In this document: positions 7,468-14,781 of the stretch, piece by piece
Layout of the letters: each line of letters begins with the position of its first letter
Numbering within the stretch: the stretch's first letter is position 1
Source of the DNA: an uncultured Traorella sp.
GTDB lineage: Bacteria; Bacillota_I; Bacilli_A; Erysipelotrichales; Erysipelotrichaceae
NCBI GenBank assembly: GCA_945919165.1
Contig: CAMEIZ010000007.1
Location: 1-25,751, forward strand
DNA: 25,751 bases
Direction: 5' to 3'
Position numbers and translations under genes: made by a program
The notes under the pieces: model-generated
Databases searched by the model: none
What the model saw: the letters and a program-made list of their open reading frames with translations, nothing else
Told to the model about the DNA's origin: nothing

Positions 7468-7971
7468 ATGGATCAGATCAAAATAGGAAATTTTTTAAAA
7501 GAATTGAGAAAAGAAAATGGATTCACACAGGAACAACTTGCACAACATTTTAATGTATCCTCAAGAACTGTATCACGTTGGGAATGTGGGCGTAACATGC
7601 CTGATTTGGATATTCTGATTGAAATGTGTGATTATTATGAAGTGGATCTAAGAGAATTACTCGATGGAGAAAGAAAGGAAGTCAAAATGAATCAAGAATT
7701 AGAAGAAACGGTATTAAAAGTTGCTGATTACAGCAATGAAGAAAAAATCAGATTAACAAAAATCCTTCATTTTTTTTCCTGGATTGGCGTTATCTGTTTC
7801 ATCATTTTTATGGTGTTAGAAGGAAATGGATTAGCTGAAAAGGGAGTTTATGCGCATATTGCTTCTTTTTGCCAAGGGGTATCCTTTGGCATACTGGTCA
7901 TAACAGTCATTTATACAAGTCGTTATATGGCTAAAATCAAAAATTTTAAAATGCGTATGATCAAACGCTAA
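7468..7971 (+). CDS. XRE-family regulator with two-helix membrane tail
   Basis: A 167-residue protein. Residues 6-62 are a Cro/C1-type helix-turn-helix: IGNFLKELRKENGFTQEQLAQHFNVSSRTVSRWECG, then PDLDILIEMCDYYEVDLRELLDG. After a charged linker with a VLKVADYSNEEK phrase there are two predicted membrane helices (about 108-125 and 137-155) and a basic tail. HTH proteins of this build are common in clostridia and Erysipelotrichia, often controlling themselves or an adjacent gene. Here it stands alone between two terminators, with its own probable promoter, so its target is unknown. The start has a good AAAGGAG site. Confidence 0.88.
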   Translation: MDQIKIGNFLKELRKENGFTQEQLAQHFNVSSRTVSRWECGRNMPDLDILIEMCDYYEVDLRELLDGERKEVKMNQELEETVLKVADYSNEEKIRLTKILHFFSWIGVICFIIFMVLEGNGLAEKGVYAHIASFCQGVSFGILVITVIYTSRYMAKIKNFKMRMIKR

Positions 7972-7999
7972 AAAAAAGCAGTCCTTTGTGGACTGTTTA
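7972..7999. terminator. Bidirectional terminator between convergent genes
   Basis: Stem CAGTCC / GGACTG with a TTTGT loop, an A-run on the left and T-rich sequence on the right. It can serve the XRE gene (plus) and the bcp operon (minus), whose stop codon lies at 7997-7999. Confidence 0.8.
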
Positions 8000-8455
8000 T
8001 TGTTGCAGAAAATTTAATATATCCTGAGCATTATGATCCGGACTGGCTTTTTCAAATGTTTTGATGATCATTCCTTTTTCATCAATCACATATGTAGAAC
8101 GTGTGATACCCATATAGGTTTTGCCATAAAGCTTTTTTTCTTTCCAGCAGTCATACGCTTCTATGACTTGATGATCGACATCTGATAACAGAATAAAAGG
8201 TAGATCATATTTTTTCTTAAAGTTTTGATGGGATTTAGGTGTATCTTTACTAATGCCGATGACGATGATATCTTCTTTTTTAAAGTCATCATAAGCATTT
8301 TTAAAGGCACAGGCTTGTTTTGTACAGCCAGGTGTATTGTCTTTTGGATAAAAGTAGACTACTACTTTTTTGCCTAAAAAATCATGAAGTGATACAAGAG
8401 TGCTATTTTCATCGGGCAATGTAAAATCAATAGCTTGTGTTTGAATATCTAACAT
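7997..8455 (-). CDS. bcp: Thioredoxin-dependent thiol peroxidase (Bcp-type peroxiredoxin)
   Basis: A 152-residue peroxiredoxin that reduces hydroperoxides using thioredoxin. The active motif PKDNTPGCTKQAC holds the peroxidatic Cys44 and a resolving Cys49 at the spacing of atypical two-Cys Bcp enzymes. STYVIDEKGMI and the C-terminal helix (DHNAQDILNFL) fit the family, as does the length. I start at 8455 because MLDIQTQAIDFTLP is the canonical N-terminus and GAGG lies just upstream; the frame extends 12 codons further without a ribosome site. It overlaps the stop of the glyoxalase-like gene by 7 bases. It is the last gene of a three-gene operon for oxidative or electrophile defence. Confidence 0.93.
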   Translation of the reverse strand: MLDIQTQAIDFTLPDENSTLVSLHDFLGKKVVVYFYPKDNTPGCTKQACAFKNAYDDFKKEDIIVIGISKDTPKSHQNFKKKYDLPFILLSDVDHQVIEAYDCWKEKKLYGKTYMGITRSTYVIDEKGMIIKTFEKASPDHNAQDILNFLQQ

Positions 8456-8826
8456 GTTACCTCTTTTTTGGATGGTACGATTTCCAACCAATATCCATCA
8501 GGATCTTCAATAAAATAAATTCCCATCATCGGATTTTCAAAACAGATACAGCCCATTTGTGAATGCTTCTGATAACTTGCCTGATAATCATCTACTTCAA
8601 AGGCTAAATGGAATTCACATTCACCCAGATCATAGCTTTGAGGATGATTCTTTAATTGTGTCAGTTCAAGTTCAAAATCACTTTCTTCATTTTTTATATA
8701 AACAATGGTAAACGAATCACTTTCTTTACGTGAAACTTCTTCTAAGCCTAAAGCTTCTTTATAAAATTTCAGTGATGCATCTAAATCTGAAACATTATAA
8801 TTTTCATGAATCATTTTATACTTCAT
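8449..8826 (-). CDS. VOC-family glyoxalase I-like protein
   Basis: A 125-residue protein with the two beta-alpha-beta-beta-beta modules of the vicinal oxygen chelate fold. The four metal positions of glyoxalase I are present: His7 (KMIHENYNV), Glu54 (FELELTQL), His73 (EFHLAFEVDD) and Glu115 (GYWLEIVP). The phrase IYFIEDPDGYWLEI is typical of lactoylglutathione lyases. The sequence therefore supports an active metalloenzyme acting on methylglyoxal adducts or a related thiol conjugate. Anaerobic Bacillota often lack glutathione, so the cosubstrate is uncertain. It overlaps the MBL gene upstream by 11 bases and bcp downstream by 7, so the three are translated as one operon. Its ribosome site AAAGGG lies in the end of the upstream gene. 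Confidence 0.88.
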   Translation of the reverse strand: MKYKMIHENYNVSDLDASLKFYKEALGLEEVSRKESDSFTIVYIKNEESDFELELTQLKNHPQSYDLGECEFHLAFEVDDYQASYQKHSQMGCICFENPMMGIYFIEDPDGYWLEIVPSKKEVTC

Positions 8827-9484
8827 AACATTTCACCCTTTCTGTGTTGACAATATTTGTGTTGTATTTCAGCTTTAATAAACGTTTTTCCATAAGAGCT
8901 GGATCACTTGAATAATGCATCGGGAATATAATGGATGTATCTGTCATCTCATTGAAAATATCAATTCCTTGCATGGCATATTTCTCATCCTGTCGGCTGT
9001 CCAGCACCAGGAAGGCTAAATCAAAATGCATGTTTTTGATCTTTCTCATTTCAGCCATAAAGCTGCCTTTCATCATTTTTGCTTCTTTTTCTGTGTCATC
9101 ATCCCATAGCCATAAATGCAGATCCCCGGCGTGATAAATCTTCAAGTTTTCCACTTCGATGATAAAAGCGACTCCGCTGTCAGTAGACAATAAGGTTGAT
9201 ACCTTTACATCATCTACCTGCTTGGTCTCATCGTGATGCATGAAAATAATATTTTCATGTTGATCTTTGATTTCACTGGCAAAGATAAAGTATCTTTTGT
9301 GAAATCCTTTTGTTAAGTCAAAAACTTCTGGATTGTAATGATCAGCATGCTTATGAGAAACAAAAACATATAAAGGCTTGCTGCTGGTGGTTATTGGCAA
9401 TTCTTTCTGATAATAGTCAAACAATAAGATGTGATCTTGCAGTTCAACCATAAAGCCACTATGATAAATCGGGTAAATTTTCAT
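8816..9484 (-). CDS. Metallo-beta-lactamase fold hydrolase
   Basis: A 222-residue protein with the MBL metal motif SHKHADH (His44, His46, Asp48, His49), a conserved YHAGDLHLW (third-metal-ligand region) and FPMHYS near the end. This layout resembles UlaG-like or RNA-processing-unrelated small hydrolases; the substrate is unknown. Start at 9484: GGAGG lies 5 bases upstream, and the next in-frame ATG (9502) would sit within the promoter -10. It is the first gene of the operon with the glyoxalase-like protein and Bcp, which hints at a hydrolase acting after glyoxalase (a glyoxalase II role), but the full glyoxalase II signature is not present, so this is only a suggestion. Confidence 0.85.
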   Translation of the reverse strand: MKIYPIYHSGFMVELQDHILLFDYYQKELPITTSSKPLYVFVSHKHADHYNPEVFDLTKGFHKRYFIFASEIKDQHENIIFMHHDETKQVDDVKVSTLLSTDSGVAFIIEVENLKIYHAGDLHLWLWDDDTEKEAKMMKGSFMAEMRKIKNMHFDLAFLVLDSRQDEKYAMQGIDIFNEMTDTSIIFPMHYSSDPALMEKRLLKLKYNTNIVNTERVKCYEV

Positions 9485-9500
9485 ATCTTCCTCCGTATTC

Positions 9501-9532
9501 ATTGTAACACAGTTTTAAAAATATGTTAAAAT
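9501..9532. promoter_or_regulatory. Overlapping divergent promoters
   Basis: Minus strand: TTAACA (9529-9524), 17-base spacer, TACAAT (9506-9501), serving the MBL operon. Plus strand: extended -10 TGtTAAAAT (9524-9532), serving the RNA methyltransferase. The minus -35 and the plus -10 share bases 9527-9529, so the two promoters should compete for polymerase. Confidence 0.65.
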
Positions 9533-9538
9533 AGTTGC

Positions 9539-10864
9539 ATGAAAACAACTTTTTTAGAACGAATGCAAGAATATTTAAAAGATGAATATGAAGAATATGT
9601 AAAAACACTGGATCAGGCTATGTACAAAGGACTGATGGTCAATACTGCAAAATGCTCACAGCAATTTGTAAAACAGTATTTTCCTTTTGATTTGACTTCT
9701 TCTAAATTCAGCCCAAACGGTTTTCTTTTTGATCCAAATCTGAAGGTAGGCAATCATTGGACACATTTAGCCGGACTTTATTATCTTCAGGAGCCCAGTG
9801 CCAGTGCCGCTGTAGAAGCACTGGATGTTCAGAAGGATCATTGGGTATTAGACTGCTGTGCAGCTCCGGGCGGAAAAAGTCACCAAATTGCCTGTGCTTT
9901 AAATCATACAGGATTTTTGTTAAGTAATGAAATTGACGGTAAGCGAGCTAATACACTGATGTCTAATTTAGAACGTTTAGGAGTAGGTGAAAATATGATC
10001 ACCTGTTCTTCCTTGGAAAAGCTTATTCCTCAGGTTAAAGGCTGGTTTGACAGAGTTTTGGTCGATGCTCCCTGCAGCGGGGAAGGCATGATGAAAAAAC
10101 ATGAAATTGCTTCAATTGAATGGTCAAAAGAAAACAATATCGCATGTTCCATACGTCAGAAACATCTTTTAGATTTGGCGGTTTTGGCGTTGAAAAAGGA
10201 TGGAATACTGGTCTATTCCACTTGTACGTATGCGATTGAAGAAAATGAGGCTGTGATCTTTGATTTCTTAAAGAAGCATCCGGAAATGGAGCTTTTGGAT
10301 GCCAATCATGGGAAAATGCGATGTGGTATACCTTATGAAGATTTAGAGGTAAAAAAACTGATTCGTATTTATCCAATGGATGGGGGAGAAGGTCATTTTA
10401 TTGCGAAAATGAGAAAAAAAGAAGAAACTGCCAAAAGTCCGATTAAAAGAATCAAGCCTAAAAAAATACCTCAAGAAGCCATCCGTTTTCTTCAGGATCA
10501 GATTGATTTAGATATGAACCTGACAGAAATCAATTCAAAGATTTATATGCGTAAAAATGATTTCATACAATTGGATGTACCTATATTAAGAGAAGGAATA
10601 TTAGCAGGTGAAATCATCAAAAATCGCTTTGCTCCTCATCATCATTTTTATATGTCCTCTTTATTGAGTCATCATTATCAGCATGTAATTGATCTCAATG
10701 ATGAACAGCTTAAACAATATCTGAGCGGTAATGTGATCATGAGTCCCAAAAAAGGCTATGTCAGTTGTCAGTATCATGGTATTTCACTTGGATTTGGCAA
10801 AGGGGATGGCAATATGATCAAAAATCATTATCCGAAAGGATTAAGAAACAGTCAGACTATCTGA
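9539..10864 (+). CDS. RsmF-type RNA (cytosine-5) methyltransferase
   Basis: A 441-residue NOL1/NOP2/sun-family enzyme that methylates C5 of cytosine in rRNA using S-adenosylmethionine. Motifs: CAAPGGKS (107-114, SAM binding), DAPCSGEGM (catalytic-release Cys179), YSTCTY (nucleophile Cys229). The N-terminal 80 residues and the C-terminal region (about 300-441, with LREGILAGEI, ending LGFGKG) match the RsmF build, where the C-domain is PUA-like. Length is as expected. The ATG is only 6 bases after the TAAAAT hexamer with no ribosome site, so a leaderless mRNA is predicted. It is monocistronic, divergent from the MBL operon. I see no strong terminator behind it. Confidence 0.92.
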   Translation: MKTTFLERMQEYLKDEYEEYVKTLDQAMYKGLMVNTAKCSQQFVKQYFPFDLTSSKFSPNGFLFDPNLKVGNHWTHLAGLYYLQEPSASAAVEALDVQKDHWVLDCCAAPGGKSHQIACALNHTGFLLSNEIDGKRANTLMSNLERLGVGENMITCSSLEKLIPQVKGWFDRVLVDAPCSGEGMMKKHEIASIEWSKENNIACSIRQKHLLDLAVLALKKDGILVYSTCTYAIEENEAVIFDFLKKHPEMELLDANHGKMRCGIPYEDLEVKKLIRIYPMDGGEGHFIAKMRKKEETAKSPIKRIKPKKIPQEAIRFLQDQIDLDMNLTEINSKIYMRKNDFIQLDVPILREGILAGEIIKNRFAPHHHFYMSSLLSHHYQHVIDLNDEQLKQYLSGNVIMSPKKGYVSCQYHGISLGFGKGDGNMIKNHYPKGLRNSQTI

Positions 10865-10891
10865 AATTTGTGTGAAGTCAGCTAAAAACGT

Positions 10892-10920
10892 TTTACAACC
10901 CAATGGATTTCGATTATACT
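10892..10920 (+). promoter_or_regulatory. Promoter of the CPWC lipoprotein gene
   Basis: TTTACA, 17-base spacer, TATACT, followed by the ribosome site AGAGGTG. Confidence 0.7.
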
Positions 10921-10941
10921 GGGTAAAAGAGGTGATTTGTT

Positions 10942-11601
10942 ATGAAAAAATTCGTAAGTTTCTTATGCGCTTTAGTATTACTTGCCGGCTGTGGCACAAA
11001 AAGTGATGCGCAACGATTTAAAGAAGAATATGAAAGCTTGAATGGAAAAATTCGAGATAAAACTGGAAAAGAATATGTACATATCGAATTACCAAGTGAT
11101 AATCCTATGATTTATGCGGATGCTGATAAGATTTTAGAAGTATTAGACAACAGTGGTGTCATTTATTTTGGATTTGATGAATGTCCATGGTGCAGAAATG
11201 CCTTACCGGTGTTGATTGAAGCAGCCAGTCAGACAAATACGAAAGAAATCTATTATTTTGACTTAAAAGATGAGCGTGATGAGCTGAAATTAAATGAAGA
11301 TGGTACAATTGAAACGGAAAAGGAAATGAGTGCTGACTATAAAAAAATATATGATGCAATGAAAGATTCTCTTTCTGTTTATGAAGGCTTAAATGATGAT
11401 TCCATAAAAAGAATATATGCACCGACGATTGTTTTTGTGAAAAATGGTCAAATCATTGGCATGCATGAAGGTACCGTAGAAAGTCAGATGGATTCTTCCA
11501 TTCCATTGACAACAGATCAGAAAATTGAATTAAAAGCGATTTATGAAAAATACATGAAAGAGGTTAATTCCAGCGTTTGTGATCTAGAAACCAAATGCTA
11601 A
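10942..11601 (+). CDS. Thioredoxin-fold lipoprotein with CPWC motif
   Basis: A 219-residue protein with a lipoprotein signal (MKKFVSFLCALVLLAGC, lipobox LAGC) and a thioredoxin-like domain. VIYFGFDECPWCRNALPVL carries a CxxC redox pair near residue 78, and IYAPTIVFVKNG supplies the cis-Pro loop. An insertion of about 40 acidic or lysine-rich residues lies between these two elements. Similar proteins are annotated as bacteriocin transport accessory or thioredoxin-family lipoproteins. The CPWC sequence suggests real thiol-disulfide activity at the outer face of the membrane; two further Cys occur near the C-terminus (SVCDLETKC). It is monocistronic with its own promoter and terminator, just before the Bce module. 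Confidence 0.88.
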   Translation: MKKFVSFLCALVLLAGCGTKSDAQRFKEEYESLNGKIRDKTGKEYVHIELPSDNPMIYADADKILEVLDNSGVIYFGFDECPWCRNALPVLIEAASQTNTKEIYYFDLKDERDELKLNEDGTIETEKEMSADYKKIYDAMKDSLSVYEGLNDDSIKRIYAPTIVFVKNGQIIGMHEGTVESQMDSSIPLTTDQKIELKAIYEKYMKEVNSSVCDLETKC

Positions 11602-11620
11602 GAGGAATAACCTCTTTTTT
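11600..11620 (+). terminator. Factor-independent terminator
   Basis: AAGAGG / CCTCTT stem, AATAA loop, T-run. The stem starts inside the stop codon. Confidence 0.85.
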
Positions 11621-11675
11621 AGGCAATTGCAATCTCCTATAAATTGATTTATCATAATGTCAAGGAAGTGAGACC

Positions 11676-12347
11676 ATGTATCGAATTTTAATTGTAGAAG
11701 ATGACGAAATCATTGCCAAAGCGATCGAAAACAGAATTATCAGCTGGGGATATGAAGCCAAACGAATTCAGGATTTTCAGCATGTCTTTCAGGAATTTGG
11801 TGCTTTTGATCCGCATTTAGTCCTGATCGATATTTCACTGCCTTTTTATAATGGGTATCATTGGTGCAGTGAAATTCGCAAGGTATCCAAAGTACCGATT
11901 TTATTTATTTCCAGTGCCAGTGATAAAATGAATATCGTCATGGCTATTAATATGGGTGGTGATGATTTTATTGCCAAACCTTTTGATTTAGAAGTATTAA
12001 CTGCCAAAATACAGGCTCTTTTAAGAAGAAGCTATGATTTTACTGCGCACAACAATTTGTTAGAACATCAGGGAGCAGTTTTAAACACCAATGACACAAC
12101 CTTAACGTATCAGTCTAAAAAACTGGAACTGACAAAAAACGATTATCGAATCTTAATGACATTAATGGAAAATAAAGGTAAGGTGATTACCAGAGAAAAT
12201 TTGATGATGAAGCTTTGGGAAAGCGATGAATATATTGATGAAAATACACTGACGGTGAATATGACTCGTTTGAGAAGAAAACTGGAAAGTATTGGATTGG
12301 TTGATTTTATTACAACAAAGAAAGGAATTGGGTATATCATTGAATGA
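11676..12347 (+). CDS. OmpR-family response regulator (BceR-like)
   Basis: A 223-residue two-domain regulator. The receiver (1-115) has the acidic pair ED(D) at 8-10, phosphoacceptor Asp52 in LVLIDISLP, the switch residue in FISSASD, and Lys in IAKPFD. The winged-helix DNA-binding domain (about 125-223) has LTKNDYRILMTLMENKGKVITRE and the recognition region ENTLTVNMTRLRRKL. The STYLE 'ALRR' linker and gene order (regulator, short kinase, ABC ATPase, permease) mark it as BceR-like. The stop overlaps the kinase start (ATGA). Predicted targets are the TGTAAG direct repeats at 13323-13369 and 16137-16183. The start has AAGGAAGTGAG upstream. Confidence 0.93.
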   Translation: MYRILIVEDDEIIAKAIENRIISWGYEAKRIQDFQHVFQEFGAFDPHLVLIDISLPFYNGYHWCSEIRKVSKVPILFISSASDKMNIVMAINMGGDDFIAKPFDLEVLTAKIQALLRRSYDFTAHNNLLEHQGAVLNTNDTTLTYQSKKLELTKNDYRILMTLMENKGKVITRENLMMKLWESDEYIDENTLTVNMTRLRRKLESIGLVDFITTKKGIGYIIE

Positions 12348-13321
12348 AATTGTTTTTTAAATATATTTTTCAGCATCGTAAAGCCATTTTCTTTTATTTT
12401 CTGTTTTCGGTGATCTTCTTTGTGATATTCTGGCTATATGACTTACCATTAAGTGCCGTAGGCTATGCTTTTTTGATTTGCACATTTATTGGCTGCATAG
12501 GTGCGTTTCTTGATTATCGGCGGTTTTTAAACCTACATAAGACATTAACAGATTTACAAAAACGAGTGATGCTGAATATTGATGAGCTTCCGGAAAGTGA
12601 CAATCAGACTGAAGAAGATTATCAAAAACTGATTGAGATTATCCATCAGGATAAAATACATTTAATTACGGAAAAAGATCATCAGTTTGAAGAAATGATG
12701 GAATATTATACGCTTTGGGTCCATCAGATTAAAACACCTATAGCTGCTTTACAGCTACTGTTAAAAGAACAGGGACAAATTGAATGTGAAGAAGAACTGT
12801 TTAAAATAGAACAATATGTGGAAATGGTGCTTTCTTATTTAAGAATTGATTATAAGGGAAATGATTATAAGATTGAACTGGTGGATATGGATACCTGTAT
12901 TCGTCAGAGTGTTCGAAAGTATGCTAAACTTTTTATTAGAAAAAAACTTCAGTTGAATTATGAAGGCTGTGATATAAAAGTACTCAGTGATGAAAAATGG
13001 CTGTGTTTTATCATAGAACAGCTATTAAGCAATGCGATCAAATATACCCCCAATGGACATATAGATATTTGGATGGATCATGAAACACTGTGTATTCAGG
13101 ACAGTGGTATCGGTATTCAAAAAGAAGATTTACCGAGAGTGTTTGAAAAAGGCTTTACCGGCTATAATGGCCGCAAGGATAAAAAATCAACAGGTATTGG
13201 TTTATATTTAGTAAAAAAGATTACCCAAAAGCTGGGTCATCGTATTTTCATAGAATCTGAAGTGGGGAAATACACCAGAGTGATGGTAGATTTAAAACAT
13301 CTTGATGTAGAAATTGAATAA
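12344..13321 (+). CDS. Intramembrane-sensing histidine kinase (BceS-like)
   Basis: A 325-residue kinase. There are two membrane helices (about 14-31 and 37-56) with only a few residues between them, so there is no external sensor domain, which is typical of BceS-type kinases that sense through their transporter. The phosphoacceptor is His127 in WVHQIKTPIAALQLL. The ATPase part has EQLLSNAIKYTPNG (N box), DSGIGIQ (G1), GRKDKKSTGIGLYLVKKI (G2). All catalytic motifs are intact. It should be activated by the adjacent permease when a peptide antibiotic is bound. With that permease interrupted (14716), signalling could be broken, which can be tested. The stop forms part of the terminator stem that follows. 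Confidence 0.93.
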   Translation: MKLFFKYIFQHRKAIFFYFLFSVIFFVIFWLYDLPLSAVGYAFLICTFIGCIGAFLDYRRFLNLHKTLTDLQKRVMLNIDELPESDNQTEEDYQKLIEIIHQDKIHLITEKDHQFEEMMEYYTLWVHQIKTPIAALQLLLKEQGQIECEEELFKIEQYVEMVLSYLRIDYKGNDYKIELVDMDTCIRQSVRKYAKLFIRKKLQLNYEGCDIKVLSDEKWLCFIIEQLLSNAIKYTPNGHIDIWMDHETLCIQDSGIGIQKEDLPRVFEKGFTGYNGRKDKKSTGIGLYLVKKITQKLGHRIFIESEVGKYTRVMVDLKHLDVEIE

Positions 13322-13344
13322 GTGTAAGCACTGCTTACACTTTT
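13321..13344 (+). terminator. Terminator-like hairpin after the kinase
   Basis: AGTGTAAGC / GCTTACACT, a 9-bp stem with a 3-base loop and TTTT tail. It begins at the last base of the stop codon. Its stem contains one TGTAAG half-site of the adjacent operator, so the element may be dual-use. Confidence 0.6.
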
Positions 13345-13407
13345 GTAAGTTTATAGAGTAAACTGTAAGCTACATTAATGGATTCATTTAGAAACATGAT
13401 TTACAAT
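13323..13407 (+). promoter_or_regulatory. Transporter promoter with TGTAAG direct-repeat operator
   Basis: TGTAAG occurs at 13323, 13344 and 13364 (steps of 21 and 20 bp, about two helix turns). The -10 TACAAT starts 32 bp after the last repeat (13402-13407). The -35 position holds TGGATT, a poor match, as expected for an activator-dependent promoter. OmpR-family activators bind such direct repeats just upstream of a weak -35. Confidence 0.7.
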
Positions 13408-13430
13408 AAAGACAGTTCTAGGAGGTAGTT

Positions 13431-14195
13431 ATGATATTGTTAGAAGCCAACAACTTAAAAAAAGTTTATACAACAAGATTTACTGGAAATCATGTTATGG
13501 CATTAAAGAATGTTTCATTTTCTGTTGAAGAGGGTGAATATGTAGCCATCATGGGAGAGAGCGGAAGCGGGAAAACAACGCTTTTAAATATTTTGGCAGC
13601 TTTGGATAAACCGACAAGTGGGGATGTCTTTTTGAAGGGAAAAAAGCTGAATTCAATTTCAGAAAAAGAAATCTCAGCTTTTAGAAGAGAACATCTTGGT
13701 TTTGTTTTTCAGGATTTCAACTTATTGGATACCTTTTCAGTGAAAGATAACATTTTGCTTCCACTTGTTTTATCAAAGAATAAAGTTAAAGAAATGGAAA
13801 AAAGACTGGATGAGGTTGCCAAAAGTCTAGGCATCTTGGAAATACTTTCAAAAATGCCTTATGAAATCAGTGGCGGTCAGCGTCAAAGAGTTGCGGTAGC
13901 CCGTGCCATCATCACCAAGCCTGATCTGGTGCTGGCAGATGAACCGACAGGAGCGTTAGATTCACGTAATACAGATGAATTATTAGATCTGTTTAATCAG
14001 ATCAATGAAGCAGGTCAGACAGTTTTGATGGTGACCCATTCCACCAAAGCAGCCAGTCACGCAAAGCGTGTCATGTTTATTAAAGATGGTGAAGTATTCC
14101 ATCAGATTTATCGCGGTGATCAGAGTACAACACAGATGTATCAGAAAATCAGCGATGCGTTAACACTAATTGCAACGGGTGAGAAATATGAATAA
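13431..14195 (+). CDS. BceA-like ABC transporter ATPase
   Basis: A 254-residue ATPase with complete motifs: Walker A GESGSGKTT (42-50), Q-loop Gln94 in FVFQDFNLL, signature SGGQ (147-150), Walker B LVLADE (catalytic Glu171), D-loop and switch His203 in VTHS. The A-loop position is YTTRF. It belongs to the MacB/BceA class that powers 10-helix permeases, moving or freeing peptide antibiotics from lipid carriers rather than pumping them across. GGAGG precedes the ATG. The stop overlaps the permease start by 8 bases. Residues and length are unremarkable and no lesion is seen. Confidence 0.94.
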   Translation: MILLEANNLKKVYTTRFTGNHVMALKNVSFSVEEGEYVAIMGESGSGKTTLLNILAALDKPTSGDVFLKGKKLNSISEKEISAFRREHLGFVFQDFNLLDTFSVKDNILLPLVLSKNKVKEMEKRLDEVAKSLGILEILSKMPYEISGGQRQRVAVARAIITKPDLVLADEPTGALDSRNTDELLDLFNQINEAGQTVLMVTHSTKAASHAKRVMFIKDGEVFHQIYRGDQSTTQMYQKISDALTLIATGEKYE

Positions 14196-14718
14196 CTTCT
14201 TTTATCTGAAACTGGCTATTGAGAATCTGAAGAAACATAAAAAAATGATTGTTCCTTATCTTTTGAGTGGAACGATGTTTGTTATGATGTTTTTTGTTAT
14301 ACATTCCTTATCGATTCATTCCGATTTTTGTGGAAGAGCAAGAGGTGAATTTCTGACACTGGGTGTCTTTGTAATTGCTATCTTTTCAGTCATTTTTATG
14401 TTTTATACGAATTCTTTTCTGATTAAACAAAGAAAAAGTGAATTAGGTTTATACAATATTTTAGGATTGGAAAAGAAACATATTTCCAGAACGTTGTTTT
14501 ATGAAACGATGATATTAGGTACAGTTTCCATCATCTGCGGTATTTTATGCGGCATGCTTTTTGGACAGGCTATCTTCTTAATGCTGTTAAAAATGGTTGG
14601 AAGTATCAGCACCATGAATTTTGAGATTCATATGGAAAGTGTTAAGTGGACGCTTCTTCTGTTTCTAGGCATCTACATTCTTATATCATTTTATAATATT
14701 TCTCAGATTCAGCTATAA
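14188..14718 (+). CDS. BceB-like permease, N-terminal fragment (helices 1-4)
   Basis: 176 residues up to the premature TAA. The ATG at 14188 is preceded by GGGTGAG and begins MNNFFYLKLAIENLKKHKK, a canonical permease start; the upstream ATG at 14170 has no ribosome site. LIKQRKSELGLYNILGLEKKHISR is the conserved cytosolic FtsX-type loop between helices 2 and 3. Four membrane helices are predicted. Without the second half it cannot form the 10-helix transporter. Confidence 0.8.
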   Translation: MNNFFYLKLAIENLKKHKKMIVPYLLSGTMFVMMFFVIHSLSIHSDFCGRARGEFLTLGVFVIAIFSVIFMFYTNSFLIKQRKSELGLYNILGLEKKHISRTLFYETMILGTVSIICGILCGMLFGQAIFLMLLKMVGSISTMNFEIHMESVKWTLLLFLGIYILISFYNISQIQL

Positions 14719-14781
14719 AAACCAATTCATTTATTAAGAAGCAAAAGTGAAGGAGAAAAGGAACCTAAGACAAAATGGATC

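Noticed and set aside
10035..10376. 113-codon antisense frame in the RNA methyltransferase gene
   Set aside because: Shadow of a gene with clear catalytic motifs; no start signal.
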